Shown: in pieces, positions 7,693-16,510 of the stretch | How positions within the stretch are numbered: the stretch's first letter is position 1 | Layout: each line of letters opens with the position of its first letter | From: ZC4RG30 sp963812195 | GTDB lineage: Bacteria; Pseudomonadota; Gammaproteobacteria; Steroidobacterales; Steroidobacteraceae | Reading direction: 5' to 3' | NCBI GenBank assembly: GCA_963812195.1 | Contig: CAWEUI010000015.1 | Location: 1-64,000, forward strand | Length of the DNA: 64,000 bases | Position numbers and translations under genes: made by a program | The notes under the pieces: model-generated | Told to the model about the DNA's origin: nothing | Databases searched by the model: none | What the model saw: only the letters and a program-made list of their open reading frames with translations

Positions 7693-8930
7693 AGGTGTCG
7701 TCTGATCGCCGGGTGGTCGTGACCGGAACTGGCGCGGTCTGTGCCCTGGGCCACTCGGTCGAACAATCCTGGCTTGCCTGCCGTGATGGACACGGCGCCA
7801 TACGTGCGCACACGATGAGCGCGGGCGAGAGCGGTCCGCCGCCCTTTGACGTGCCCCTCGCGCTGGTGGAAGGCGATCCCACGCCGGCGCTGGAGAGCGC
7901 GCTGGGGCGCAGGATCGGCTCCAGCCTGGACCCTTTCGCGCTGTACGCACTGATCGCGGCCACCGAGGCCATCGCCGAAGCCGGCTTTACCCGCGAGGAT
8001 CTGGGACAGGCCGGCGTGGTGTTCGGGCATGGCATCGGGGGCATGCACACCATCGAGACCAATTACGAGCGCTTCTTCGGCCGGCGCTCGGCCCGGATGC
8101 ATCCGTTGTCGGTGCCGAAGATCATGGTCAGTTCGGCGGTCAGCGCGATTTCCATCGAGTACGGGCTGCATGGACCCGGGTTCGCGGTGGCCAGCGCCTG
8201 CGCATCGTCCGGCCACGCGATATCGCAGGCCGCCATGCTGATTCATTCCGGACTGGCCGACGTCGTGGTGGCCGGCGGCTCGGATGCCATCGCCACACCC
8301 GGCAGCATCGCGAGCTGGAACGGCCTGCACGCCATCAGCCAGAGCACCTGCCGACCGTTCTCCGCCGAGCGCGACGGCATGGCCATCGGCGAGGGCGCGG
8401 GCGCGCTGGTGCTGGAATCCCTGGAACATGCCAGGCGACGCGGCGCCGCCATCAAGGCCGAACTGGCCGGCTTCGGCATGTCCTCGGACGCCAGCCACTG
8501 GACCCAGCCGGATCTGGCCGGCGCCATTTCCTGCATGCGTATGGCCTGTCAGTCGGCCGAACTTGCCGCCGATGCCCGTGTGCTCATCTCCACCCATGGC
8601 ACCGGAACCGTGCTCAATGACCGCAACGAAGCGCAGGCGATCAATGCGGTGTTCGGCGAACAGGCCCGCCGCCACCCGGTGATCGCCACCAAGAGTGCCC
8701 ACGGACACCTGATCGGCGCATCCACAGCCGTGCAGTCGACGCTGGCACTGCGGGCACTGGCGCAGGCCGTCGCGCCGCCCGTGCTCAACTACCTGGGGCC
8801 GGACCCGCAGTGCGACCTGGACCTGGTGCTGGGCTCGGCGCGGGACATCTCCTGCGATGCGGTGCTGGTCAATTCATTTTCATTTGGCGGTCTGAACTCC
8901 ACCATTGTGTTCCGCCCTGTCGACGCATGA
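7689..8930 (+). CDS. Beta-ketoacyl-ACP synthase (KAS II / FabF-like)
   Basis: 413 aa, family-typical length. The complete decarboxylating triad is present: Cys171 in ASACASSGHA, His303 in STHGTGT, and His340 in KSAHGHLIGAS. The start is GTG at 7689, overlapping the ACP stop. There is no chain-length-factor partner beside it, so it is probably a homodimeric elongating enzyme rather than a type II PKS pair. Together with the ACP and desaturase it would extend or build a dedicated acyl chain. The keto product could feed the class III aminotransferase of the same operon (inference). Confidence 0.9.
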   Translation: MKVSSDRRVVVTGTGAVCALGHSVEQSWLACRDGHGAIRAHTMSAGESGPPPFDVPLALVEGDPTPALESALGRRIGSSLDPFALYALIAATEAIAEAGFTREDLGQAGVVFGHGIGGMHTIETNYERFFGRRSARMHPLSVPKIMVSSAVSAISIEYGLHGPGFAVASACASSGHAISQAAMLIHSGLADVVVAGGSDAIATPGSIASWNGLHAISQSTCRPFSAERDGMAIGEGAGALVLESLEHARRRGAAIKAELAGFGMSSDASHWTQPDLAGAISCMRMACQSAELAADARVLISTHGTGTVLNDRNEAQAINAVFGEQARRHPVIATKSAHGHLIGASTAVQSTLALRALAQAVAPPVLNYLGPDPQCDLDLVLGSARDISCDAVLVNSFSFGGLNSTIVFRPVDA

Positions 8931-10054
8931 TCGAATACCGTACCGTCGACACCATCAATGCGTTGCATCGGGAAGCCTGGAACGCGCTGTTTCCCGGCGA
9001 GATCGAACGCTTCGAGTACCTGCAGGCCGTCGAGCAGGCAGGGCTGGCCGGATTCCAGTGGCGCTACGTGATCGCCGAAGAGGACGGCAGACTCATAGCC
9101 GCGGCACCTGCCTTCATTACCGACTACCGGCTCGATACCACGCTGGAAGGCTGGAGCAAACGCATCATCGGCGCCTTGCGGCGCCTGGCTCCCGGCGCGA
9201 TGACATTGCGGCTTGCCTGCATCGGTTCGCCGTGCACGGATACGCTGCTGCTGGGGTTCGCCCGGTCGCTGGATCCGGTGCGGCGCGAAATCGTGCTCGC
9301 GGGTCTGCTGCGCGCCTTCGAGGCCGAGGCCCGGTTCTGCGAATGCCGGTTGCTGGGACTGAAGGATATTCCCGCGAAGCACGCGGCGTGCTGGCATCGC
9401 ATTGCCCGTCGCTCCGGCTTCAGCGTGCTGCCCGGCCTGCCGGTCGCCTCGCTGGAGATCGTGTGGCCGGATCTGCAGAGCTATCTGGCCCGGCTCTCGC
9501 CGGGAACCCGGCGCGACATGCGGCGCAAACTGCGCTCGCGCGCCCAGGTGCGCGTGGAGCGCCGGCGCAACATCGATGATGTGATGCAGCGTGTGCTCGC
9601 GCTGTATGCCGACACCCGCGCGCGTGCCGGCATGCAGTTCGAGGAGCTGACCGCGGCCTATTTCCGCGGTGTGCTGGCGACGGTTCCGGGTGCCAGCTGT
9701 GCGCTGTACTATGTCGGCGATACATTGCTCGCGGCGAACCTGCTCGTGCAGGATGGCCGCACGTTGCTGGACAAGTACTTCTGCATGAACGCCGCGGCCG
9801 GTCGTGATTACAATCTGTATTTCCTGAGCTGGTTCGCCAATGTCGAGTACTGCATGGCCAACGGCCTGCGGTGCTACCAGAGCGGGCAGGCAGGCTATGA
9901 GAACAAGTTGCGCCTTGGCAGCGTGCTGCAGGCGACCTCCATGTACTTCCGACACTGCAATGCGCTGGTGAACGGTGTGCTGCGGGCCGCGGCGCCACTG
10001 CTGAGCGGCTCGTACGGCGCCAAACCGCCGCCCCTGGACAACGTTGCGCAATGA
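8927..10054 (+). CDS. GNAT-fold acyltransferase, FemAB/BioF2-like
   Basis: 375 aa. The layout is that of double-GNAT proteins: an N-terminal half with YVIAEEDGRLIAAAPAFI, then a C-terminal half with SPGTRRDMRRKLRSR, FRGVLATVPGASCALYYVGDTLLAANLLVQDG and a final YNLYFLSWFANVEYCMANG segment. These match the acetyltransferase domain (BioF2-like, CelD/FemAB group) that N-acylates or aminoacylates envelope precursors. The ATG overlaps the ketosynthase stop. In context it is the best candidate for joining an acyl chain to an amine (inference). No signal peptide, so it acts in the cytoplasm. Confidence 0.75.
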   Translation: MIEYRTVDTINALHREAWNALFPGEIERFEYLQAVEQAGLAGFQWRYVIAEEDGRLIAAAPAFITDYRLDTTLEGWSKRIIGALRRLAPGAMTLRLACIGSPCTDTLLLGFARSLDPVRREIVLAGLLRAFEAEARFCECRLLGLKDIPAKHAACWHRIARRSGFSVLPGLPVASLEIVWPDLQSYLARLSPGTRRDMRRKLRSRAQVRVERRRNIDDVMQRVLALYADTRARAGMQFEELTAAYFRGVLATVPGASCALYYVGDTLLAANLLVQDGRTLLDKYFCMNAAAGRDYNLYFLSWFANVEYCMANGLRCYQSGQAGYENKLRLGSVLQATSMYFRHCNALVNGVLRAAAPLLSGSYGAKPPPLDNVAQ

Positions 10055-12645
10055 CCGGACTGCTTGCCCGGCTGGTTGCGTGGTCGTGTAGGCGGGCGGT
10101 GTGGGTGGCGGCGGTGGCGCTGGCGGCGGCCATCGTCAGCGGCATCCATGCCGCCGGCCATTTCCAGATCAGCACCGACCTGGATGCGTTGCTGGACGCC
10201 AAACTGCCCTGGAAGGTCCAGGTGCGCCAGCTCGAACAGGCCTTTCCGGACCAGGGCGATGACATCACCGTGCTGGTCGATGGCGCCACGCCGGCACTGG
10301 CCGAGCAGGCCGCGGCGCGGCTGGAGAAGGCGCTGCGGCCGCAGGCCGACGTATTCAGGTCCGTGGAGCGCGCCAATGGCGGCCCGTTCTTCGATCGCGA
10401 AGGTCTGCTGTATTCCTCGTTGAAGGAGGTCCGGCAGACCACGGCAGGGCTGATCGCGGCCCAGCCGCTGCTGGCGCAACTGGCCGCGGATCCGAGCATG
10501 CGGGGCCTGCTGGACAGCCTGGCACTGGGGCTGGACGCCGCACAGGAGAACCGCCAATGGCGTGCCGAACTGCAGCGGGCCGTGAGTGGAACCCTGGACG
10601 TGCTGTCGCGCGCGAATTCGGCGCAGCCGCAGTTCCTGTCGTGGCGCGACCTGCTGGGCGGGGATTCCCAGAGTCCGGCCGACTGGCGGCAGTTCATCGA
10701 GATCCTGCCCAAGCTCGACTACGGCACGGCCGCGCCCGCCGCCGCCGCCACCCGCGCCATCCGCGATGCGGCCAGGAATCTGCAACTGGATGCCGCCCAC
10801 GGTGTGCAGGTGCGCATCACCGGCTCGGCGCCGATCGCCGACGAGGAACTGGCGACGCTGGCCGAGTCCAGCGGACCGGTGGCCGCCTTCATGCTGCTGT
10901 GCATGCTGGGCATCCTGTTCCTGGCCACACGGTCGGGGCGGGCCATTGCGGCGATCATGCTCACCGTGTTGTGCGGCGGCATCGTCACGACGGCGGCGGG
11001 CCTGTTGCTGCTGGGCCAGTTCAGTCTGATCTCGATCGCCTTCATGCCGCTGTTCGTGGGTCTGGGCATCGACTTCTGCATCCAGTTGCACGCCCGCACC
11101 GGGGCGACGCCCGCCGCCACGCCGCTGGCTGAACGGCTGGCGCAGGCCGCACGCGGCATCGGCAGTGGGCTGGCGCTGGCGGCGGCGGCCATCGCCGTGG
11201 GTTTCTTCGCCTTCCTGCCTACCTCGTATCGCGGCGTTTCGGAACTGGGGCTCATCGCCGGCATCGGGATTCTGATCGCGCTGGCATTGTGCGTGACGCT
11301 GTTGCCCGCGCTGCTGTGCCTGTTCAGGACGCCGGTCATCGAGCCGCGCGTGGCGCCGTGGGCGCGGCGTCTCGGCGCGCCCCTGTCGACGCACAGCAAG
11401 TCCGTGCTCGGCGCCGCCGCGTTGTTGGTGATGGCGGCGATCCTGATGTTGCCGCACCTGAGCTTCGACTCCGATCCCATGCACCTGCGCAATCCCCATG
11501 GCGAGGCCGTGGCGGCGTACTACGAGCTTTCGCGCAGCGTGGACACGACGCCCAACACCGTCAGTGTGGTGACGCCCGACCTGGCAAGCGCCGAGGCGCT
11601 GGCGCAGCGCCTGCGCAAACTGCCGGAGGTCGGTGAAGCGCTGACCCTGCAAAGTCTCGTGCCGGAGCAGCAGCCGGAAAAGCTGGCCGTGATCGCCGAT
11701 GCCCGCAATCTGCTGGAATTCACGATCGATCCGTTTGACGTGAAGCCACCGCCGACGGACGCGCAGAACGTCGCGGCGCTGCGCAGGCTGGCCACGCGGC
11801 TGCGCACCTTCACCAGTGGCGGCCCGGCACTGCTGGACCAGCTCCATGATCTGGCGGACCGGTTTGACGATCTGGCGGACCTGCCCGCCGCGGGGCGCTC
11901 GCGCATCGGTGCCCTGCTGATGCAGGGCCTGCCCACCGCGCTGGCGCAGATCAGGTCCGCACTGAGCGCCGGGCCAGTGACGGAGGCGAGTCTGCCGGCC
12001 TATCTGCGGCGGCTCTTCGTGGGTGCCAACGGCGTGGCGCGCGTGGAAGTGGCGCCGGCCAGGCCACTGCTCACCATGCACGAGACCGCCGGGTTCGTGG
12101 CGGCGGTGCGGCGCGTCGCACCGGATGCCGCCGGTGATGCCGTAACCATCGTGGAGTCCGGCCGCAGCATCCTGCATGCGTTCGAAACGGCAGGGGTGCT
12201 GTCGTTCGCCGCGATCTCGCTGTTGTTGCTGGTGGTGCTGCGCAACTGGACCAGGGTGGTGCTGGTGGCGCTGCCCATCCTGGTTGCGGGCGTGCTGACT
12301 TTCGCCACCTGCGCGCTGGTGCGAATGCCGGTCAATCTGGAGAACATGATTGCGCTGCCGCTGCTGTTCGGCATTGGCGTCGCGTTCAACATCTACTACG
12401 TGGTTGCCGGGCACATCGATGCTCCGAACATTTTCGAGTCGAGCCTGGGGCGGGGTATCGTGTTCAGCGCCCTGACGACCGGCATGTCTTTCGCGGCACT
12501 GATGCTGTCTTCACACCCCGGCACGGCCAGCATGGGTGCGTTGCTGCTGATTGCACTGGTGTGGATCGTCGTCACGGCGCTGGTGGTGACGCCGGCGCTG
12601 GCGAAGGTGTTGCCCGGCAGGGCGGCGCGCGAGCTGACTACTTGA
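10051..12645 (+). CDS. RND/MMPL lipid transporter, HpnN-like
   Basis: 864 aa with the HpnN layout: one N-terminal helix, a periplasmic domain beginning ISTDLDALLDAKLPWKVQ and containing GGPFFDREGLLY and AAQPLLAQLAADPSMRGLLD, six helices with an SSD-like core (SGPVAAFMLLCMLGILFLA to LLPALLCLF), a second periplasmic domain, and six more helices from about residue 710. HpnN moves hopanoids to the outer membrane in hopanoid producers. No squalene or hopane genes are present here, so the cargo is probably the product of this operon. The ATG overlaps the acyltransferase stop (ATGA). The gene ends 8 bases inside the convergent HpnM-like gene. Confidence 0.85.
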   Translation: MTGLLARLVAWSCRRAVWVAAVALAAAIVSGIHAAGHFQISTDLDALLDAKLPWKVQVRQLEQAFPDQGDDITVLVDGATPALAEQAAARLEKALRPQADVFRSVERANGGPFFDREGLLYSSLKEVRQTTAGLIAAQPLLAQLAADPSMRGLLDSLALGLDAAQENRQWRAELQRAVSGTLDVLSRANSAQPQFLSWRDLLGGDSQSPADWRQFIEILPKLDYGTAAPAAAATRAIRDAARNLQLDAAHGVQVRITGSAPIADEELATLAESSGPVAAFMLLCMLGILFLATRSGRAIAAIMLTVLCGGIVTTAAGLLLLGQFSLISIAFMPLFVGLGIDFCIQLHARTGATPAATPLAERLAQAARGIGSGLALAAAAIAVGFFAFLPTSYRGVSELGLIAGIGILIALALCVTLLPALLCLFRTPVIEPRVAPWARRLGAPLSTHSKSVLGAAALLVMAAILMLPHLSFDSDPMHLRNPHGEAVAAYYELSRSVDTTPNTVSVVTPDLASAEALAQRLRKLPEVGEALTLQSLVPEQQPEKLAVIADARNLLEFTIDPFDVKPPPTDAQNVAALRRLATRLRTFTSGGPALLDQLHDLADRFDDLADLPAAGRSRIGALLMQGLPTALAQIRSALSAGPVTEASLPAYLRRLFVGANGVARVEVAPARPLLTMHETAGFVAAVRRVAPDAAGDAVTIVESGRSILHAFETAGVLSFAAISLLLLVVLRNWTRVVLVALPILVAGVLTFATCALVRMPVNLENMIALPLLFGIGVAFNIYYVVAGHIDAPNIFESSLGRGIVFSALTTGMSFAALMLSSHPGTASMGALLLIALVWIVVTALVVTPALAKVLPGRAARELTT

Positions 12646-13222
12646 TGGTGGAGGTGGAGCGTTCGATCTGCGCGATCAGCGCCGGTACGTCGTCGACCAC
12701 CGCGGCAAGATCCGCACGCTGTGTAGCCAGCTGGCTCACGCCGTCATAGTACACATCGATGATGCGCCAGCGCTGCTGATAGTTGCGCATGCGGTAGTAG
12801 AGTTTGGTGGCATCCCCGCTGCGGCTGGTGACGCTGGTGCGTACCAGCTTGTCCGGGCCGCGCGTCTGCACGGCGGGTTCGATCTGGAAATCCTCGCCGT
12901 CGTAGCTGTCGAATTCGTTCGCGAAACGCGCAACGAGATAGCGCTGCAAAGCCGCCTCGACCGACTGCTGTTGCTTCTCGGTCATCGTCTTCCAGTTCTG
13001 CCCGACGATGGAGGCCGCCATTATCCGCACGTTGAACGAGGAATCGATGGCCTTCTTCAGCGGTGTGGTGTCGTGGTGCATCGAAGCCAGCAGGGCGGCA
13101 TTGAAGTCCTTTATCACGGCGATCGCGGCCTGGTCCTGCGGCGGCGGCTGCGCGCCGCGCGCCGCTGGCGCGGCTGCGGCAACCACAAACAGCGTCAGGA
13201 CGATCGCTCGGGTCAGTGTCAT
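12638..13222 (-). CDS. Periplasmic lipid-binding protein, HpnM/MlaC-like
   Basis: 194 aa with a clear signal peptide (MTLTRAIVLTLFVVAAAAPAARGA). The mature part matches the MlaC/Ttg2D fold and especially HpnM: FNAALLASM, a central WKTMTEKQQQ helix, FDSYDGEDF, then WRIIDVYYDGVSQLATQRADL near the end. Proteins of this type shuttle lipids across the periplasm. It lies on the opposite strand, with its 3' end overlapping the transporter gene by 8 bases, so it needs its own promoter in the spacer beyond 13222. Pairing of an HpnN-like and an HpnM-like protein strongly suggests one lipid-trafficking route. Confidence 0.85.
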   Translation of the reverse strand: MTLTRAIVLTLFVVAAAAPAARGAQPPPQDQAAIAVIKDFNAALLASMHHDTTPLKKAIDSSFNVRIMAASIVGQNWKTMTEKQQQSVEAALQRYLVARFANEFDSYDGEDFQIEPAVQTRGPDKLVRTSVTSRSGDATKLYYRMRNYQQRWRIIDVYYDGVSQLATQRADLAAVVDDVPALIAQIERSTSTIK

Positions 13223-13735
13223 TGGATCCTTCGGGAAAGCGCTGGGCCGGCTTCAGCAAGACGCCGCTGGGTGCAATGGACCGCAGCCCGGGGCAAAGTC
13301 ATTGTACCCCGCTGTGCCCACTGCTCAGGTCGTTCAGGAAGGGTTAAGTTCGGGCGGAGTATCAGCGCTCGACGAGATCAAGGAAGCGCGCACAGCTGCT
13401 ACAGCAATACAAAGCGCTGCACCGACAGATCTTTCACGCGAGGCCGGACGCTGACTCGCGGATGTGCGCGCAACGAGCTGATGCCGGACGTGGCGCGCTG
13501 GCCGGCCTTCTTTCGAACACCGAACGCAGCACGCTTTAGCGCCTGTTGTGAAAGCTCATTGATGTTGCTCTTCGTGCGCACTGAAATTTGTAACTGGATT
13601 TACAATCTCGCGCCACCGCGGTGATACTGCGACAGCTTCCGCGGGAGGGGCGGCAGGGTCCGGCAATGCCTCCGTCGGGCATCGTGAGCCGATTCCGCCC
13701 TCGCGCGGGCGTCCACAGATCAAGCCAGGAGAAGC
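13223..13735. other. 513-bp intergenic region between divergent genes
   Basis: No convincing coding region. It should hold the promoter of the HpnM-like gene (leftward) and of the tannase-family gene (rightward). Base composition is less G+C-rich between 13540 and 13610, where a dyad lies (described separately). A 60-codon GTG-started frame on the minus strand (13399-13581) was considered and rejected. Confidence 0.7.
13588..13605. promoter_or_regulatory. TTGTAA-N6-TTACAA dyad, probable operator
   Basis: A perfect 6-bp inverted repeat with a 6-bp spacer lies 130 bases upstream of the tannase-family start. A near-identical element (GTAACTG..TTTACAA core) occurs at 39592-39609 between the GH3 gene and a secreted hydrolase. 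Two A+T-rich copies at promoters of secreted plant-polymer-type enzymes suggest one shared regulator. LacI or GntR type is plausible but not shown. Confidence 0.45.
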
Positions 13736-15598
13736 ATGATGGGGTACCAGCGAAGGAAGGTGTTGGCGGCTGCGGCCGTTTTTGCGGGCTGCTTCGCGAC
13801 GGCATATTCACAGGAGCAGCTCGACTCCGTCACGGTTGATGAGCAGCAGTGCAGCAAGGACGCGCTCGGTGCACCGATCGACCCCGGGCAAATTGGTGAA
13901 CCGGTATCGGCCGTGCAGATCGACAAGGTCGACTGGTACGCGAAGACGGAGCGCTCGCCAGCCATGTGTGTCGTCGAGGGCCAGTTGCAGCCCATGGATC
14001 ATTCGGCAACGGCGTTCCCCATTCGCTTTGCCGTTGGCTTGCCGGCCGTGTGGAACCGGCGCTCCATCCACCAGGGCGGCGGGGGCATGAATGGCACCGT
14101 GCCGAGATTCGCGCCGATGCCGCCGCGTGGCGCGGCTCCGGGCCGCGGCTTTCCGGGTGCAGGGCCCGGCGGGCCGCCGGGAGCCGGTGGATTCCCGGGC
14201 GGTCCGCCCGGCGGCGCGCGTCCGGGTGGGCCTCCGGGTGCGGCATTCGGCGGCGGGGGTCCCTTTGCAGGCGGCATGCGGCCACCCAGCGATATCGCCC
14301 GCGGCTTTGCCGTGTATGGCAGTGATTCGGGCCATGGACGCGACCCCAAGTGGGCGCTCAATGACGAAGCCATTCGCAACTTCGGCTACGCGCAGCTGAA
14401 GAAGACGCATGACGTGGCGCAGATACTGATCAAGCGCATGTACGGCATGGCACCGCGCTACAACTATTTCATCGGCTCCTCGCAGGGCGGGCGCGAGGCG
14501 CTGACAGTGGCGCAACGTTACCCGGACGACTACGACGGCGTGGCGGCCAATGTGCCGGTCCTGTCGCTGTCCGGCCTGATGGCCTCTCCCGTTGCCATTC
14601 GTCACCAGGAGATCAAGCTGGCGAATCACGTCCCGGCGGCCAAGGGCCGGGCCATTGCCGCTGAATTCATGCGTCAGTGCGATGCGCTCGATGGCCTCGC
14701 GGACGGGTTGATCAATGACTACATGGATTGCCGGGCCATCTTCAACGTGCACGATGGCAAGGGTCCGAAGGACCCCTGGGCGGCCAGGCGCTGTCCCGGC
14801 AACCACGATCCGGATCCGACGGACAACACCGCGAAGGCGTGTCTGACCGACGGGGAAATCGCGACCCTGCAGTTCGACTTCTCCTCGCGGGCCTACGACA
14901 CCACCCTGGCCAATGGCTTCAGCAGTTTCGGCATGTGGCTGCCGTCGACCGAAGTGGCCGGCGGCGGCATGGGCGGCGGCAATTCACTGTTGTCCGACAC
15001 GCGCTACAAGGGGCAGGAGGGCGCAGGCCCGGATGCGCGCATGTTCGCGGCGCTGGGTACGCCCGGAGTCACGGGGTTCCTGCTGCACGATCTGGACGCG
15101 AATCCGCTGACGTACACGAAGACGCCGGCATTGATGCAGCGCCGGCGCGTGTTGTCGCAGTGGCTGGACTCCAACAATCCGGACCTGTCGGCGTTCCAGC
15201 GCCACGGCGGCAAGCTCATCGTCGCCATTGGCACCAACGATACGCTGGCATCGCCGGGGGCCCAGCTCGACTACTACGCGGCGTTGACGAAGAAGATGGG
15301 CCGCAGGCTCGACGCGTTTGCACGCCTGTATGTGCTGCCGCAGCGCGGCCACGGCCTGTCGGGCAACCACTACACGCTCAACGGTGAGGGCAAGGCGGTG
15401 CAAGGCACGCCATTGCCCAGCCAGTGGGACCGCCTTGCCCTGTTGCAGCAATGGGTGGAGCAGGGCAAGGCGCCCGATGCCACTCAAGTCGTTACCGGGC
15501 GGGACGGCGCCACTGGTTTGATGTGCAGCTACCCGCAGCATCCCCAGTACAAGGGCGGCGAGCCGGCCCAGGCCGCGTCCTGGACCTGTCGGGGTTAG
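13736..15598 (+). CDS. Secreted tannase/feruloyl-esterase family hydrolase
   Basis: 620 aa with a signal peptide ending near residue 25 (AYSQ). The nucleophile elbow is GSSQGG with Ser249, followed by REALTVAQRYPDDYDGVAANVP, a hallmark of the tannase/feruloyl esterase family. The acid and His regions are IVAIGTNDTLASP and LPQRGHGLSGNHYT. Cys residues along the chain fit the disulfide-rich family. Unusual is a Gly/Pro-rich stretch at residues 113-182 (PGGPPGAGG-type repeats) between the first strands and the catalytic core. Such enzymes release gallate, ferulate or terephthalate-type esters; the substrate is not readable. A hairpin just after the stop (15611-15643) may end the transcript. Confidence 0.8.
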   Translation: MMGYQRRKVLAAAAVFAGCFATAYSQEQLDSVTVDEQQCSKDALGAPIDPGQIGEPVSAVQIDKVDWYAKTERSPAMCVVEGQLQPMDHSATAFPIRFAVGLPAVWNRRSIHQGGGGMNGTVPRFAPMPPRGAAPGRGFPGAGPGGPPGAGGFPGGPPGGARPGGPPGAAFGGGGPFAGGMRPPSDIARGFAVYGSDSGHGRDPKWALNDEAIRNFGYAQLKKTHDVAQILIKRMYGMAPRYNYFIGSSQGGREALTVAQRYPDDYDGVAANVPVLSLSGLMASPVAIRHQEIKLANHVPAAKGRAIAAEFMRQCDALDGLADGLINDYMDCRAIFNVHDGKGPKDPWAARRCPGNHDPDPTDNTAKACLTDGEIATLQFDFSSRAYDTTLANGFSSFGMWLPSTEVAGGGMGGGNSLLSDTRYKGQEGAGPDARMFAALGTPGVTGFLLHDLDANPLTYTKTPALMQRRRVLSQWLDSNNPDLSAFQRHGGKLIVAIGTNDTLASPGAQLDYYAALTKKMGRRLDAFARLYVLPQRGHGLSGNHYTLNGEGKAVQGTPLPSQWDRLALLQQWVEQGKAPDATQVVTGRDGATGLMCSYPQHPQYKGGEPAQAASWTCRG

Positions 15599-15610
15599 TC
15601 GGCGGGTCAA

Positions 15611-15643
15611 TGGTCGATCCGGCTGCAAGGCGCGGATCGGCCA
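15611..15643 (+). terminator. Hairpin after the tannase-family gene
   Basis: TGGTCGATCCG pairs with CGGATCGGCCA around an 11-base loop (11-bp stem with one G-U pair), starting 13 bases after the stop. No T-run follows, so it is a weak intrinsic terminator or an mRNA 3'-end stabiliser. Confidence 0.4.
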
Positions 15644-15677
15644 TGCCTTGCACGTAACCTGATGCGCAGCCCGGCGC

Positions 15678-15698
15678 GGAAATTCACACCACTATTTT
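15678..15698 (+). promoter_or_regulatory. AATT-N8-TATTTT element, copy 1
   Basis: Copy upstream of the esterase-TauD-MFS operon (58 bases before the ATG at 15756). Shared with 19838-19858 and 22479-22499: G.AAT at the left and ACTATTTT at the right, 13 bases apart. In DNA this rich in G+C the octamer ACTATTTT should be rare. Confidence 0.4.
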
Positions 15699-15755
15699 TT
15701 TGTGGCTTCGCCCGGCGCAATCGTGGGCGAAGAAGATGCCTACAGGAAGTCAGCC

Positions 15756-16481
15756 ATGGCCGGAACCAGCAAGCGTGCAACGATTGTCATTGTTCATGGC
15801 GCATGGGTCGGCGGTTGGCGCTGGCGCGGCGTGGCCGACATCCTGACCAGCCACGGGCATCAGGTGTTCACGCCGACGCTTACCGGTCTCGGAGAGCGTG
15901 AACATCTGACCAGTCGCCAGGTCAATCTGTCGCTGCATGCGCAGGACATCGCCAACGTCGTGAAATTCGAGCGACTGGAGAACATCCTGCTGGTGGGCCA
16001 TTCCTATGGCGGCATGCCGATCTCGGTTGCGACCGGGCTCATACCGGAAGGCGTCATTCAATCCATCCTGTACATGGATGCCTTCTTTCCCGAAGACGGC
16101 CAGTCCCTGAATGATCTGGTGCCGGGGCCGGCGCATGTTCCGGAGGATCCCGACGACTATCTCGTGCCGCCGCCGCGGGTGAACCTGGTGGGATTCAATA
16201 CCCACCTGGATGCCGCGGACCGGGCCGCCTACGAGGAACGACGTACGCCCCAGTCGATGTACTGCTTCTCGGAAAAGGCCCGTGTCACGGCGGCTCGCGA
16301 GGCAATTCCGAAGAAGGCCTACGTCATTGCCACCGGCTACAAGAACGACACGTTCGCTCCCGTCGCGGCGCAGCTTCGCAAGCGCCCGGACTGGCGCGTC
16401 GAGGAAATGCCGTACACGCACGACCTGATGCACGTGGCTGCCGGCGAAACCGTCGAGATGATCGAGTCGGCGATTCCCTGA
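15756..16481 (+). CDS. Alpha/beta-hydrolase, plant-methylesterase-like
   Basis: 241 aa from the ATG at 15756, which has AGGAAG about 6 bases upstream; an in-frame ATG at 15702 lacks this. Visible motifs are IVIVHGAWVGGWRWRG near residue 8 (oxyanion loop), LLVGHSYGGMPIS near 78 (nucleophile Ser), and MPYTHDLMHVA near 225 (catalytic His). The layout matches the salicylate esterase / hydroxynitrile lyase group of bacterial alpha/beta-hydrolases, which cleave small esters. Cytoplasmic. It starts a three-gene operon with a dioxygenase and an MFS transporter, suggesting ester cleavage of an imported compound. Confidence 0.75.
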   Translation: MAGTSKRATIVIVHGAWVGGWRWRGVADILTSHGHQVFTPTLTGLGEREHLTSRQVNLSLHAQDIANVVKFERLENILLVGHSYGGMPISVATGLIPEGVIQSILYMDAFFPEDGQSLNDLVPGPAHVPEDPDDYLVPPPRVNLVGFNTHLDAADRAAYEERRTPQSMYCFSEKARVTAAREAIPKKAYVIATGYKNDTFAPVAAQLRKRPDWRVEEMPYTHDLMHVAAGETVEMIESAIP

Positions 16482-16510
16482 GCGCAAGTCAGACGAACCG
16501 GGGGGGAAGC

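Noticed and set aside
9895..12414. 839-codon minus-strand frame opposite the acyltransferase and RND genes
   Set aside because: Antisense shadow; rich in His, Gln and Arg; the plus strand carries clear protein families.
1696..13222. Hopanoid biosynthesis cluster
   Set aside because: HpnN/HpnM-like proteins and a class III aminotransferase are present, but no squalene synthase, cyclase or other hpn gene. ACP, ketosynthase and desaturase point to acyl-lipid chemistry.
13399..13581. 60-codon minus-strand ORF in the intergenic region, GTG start
   Set aside because: No ribosome-binding site, codon use unlike the neighbours, and no recognised family. It is the most protein-like frame in that gap, but evidence is too weak.
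14100..14290. Gly/Pro-coding repeats as a CRISPR or tandem DNA repeat array
   Set aside because: Units are irregular, have no spacers, and lie within an open frame; a protein-level repeat explains them.
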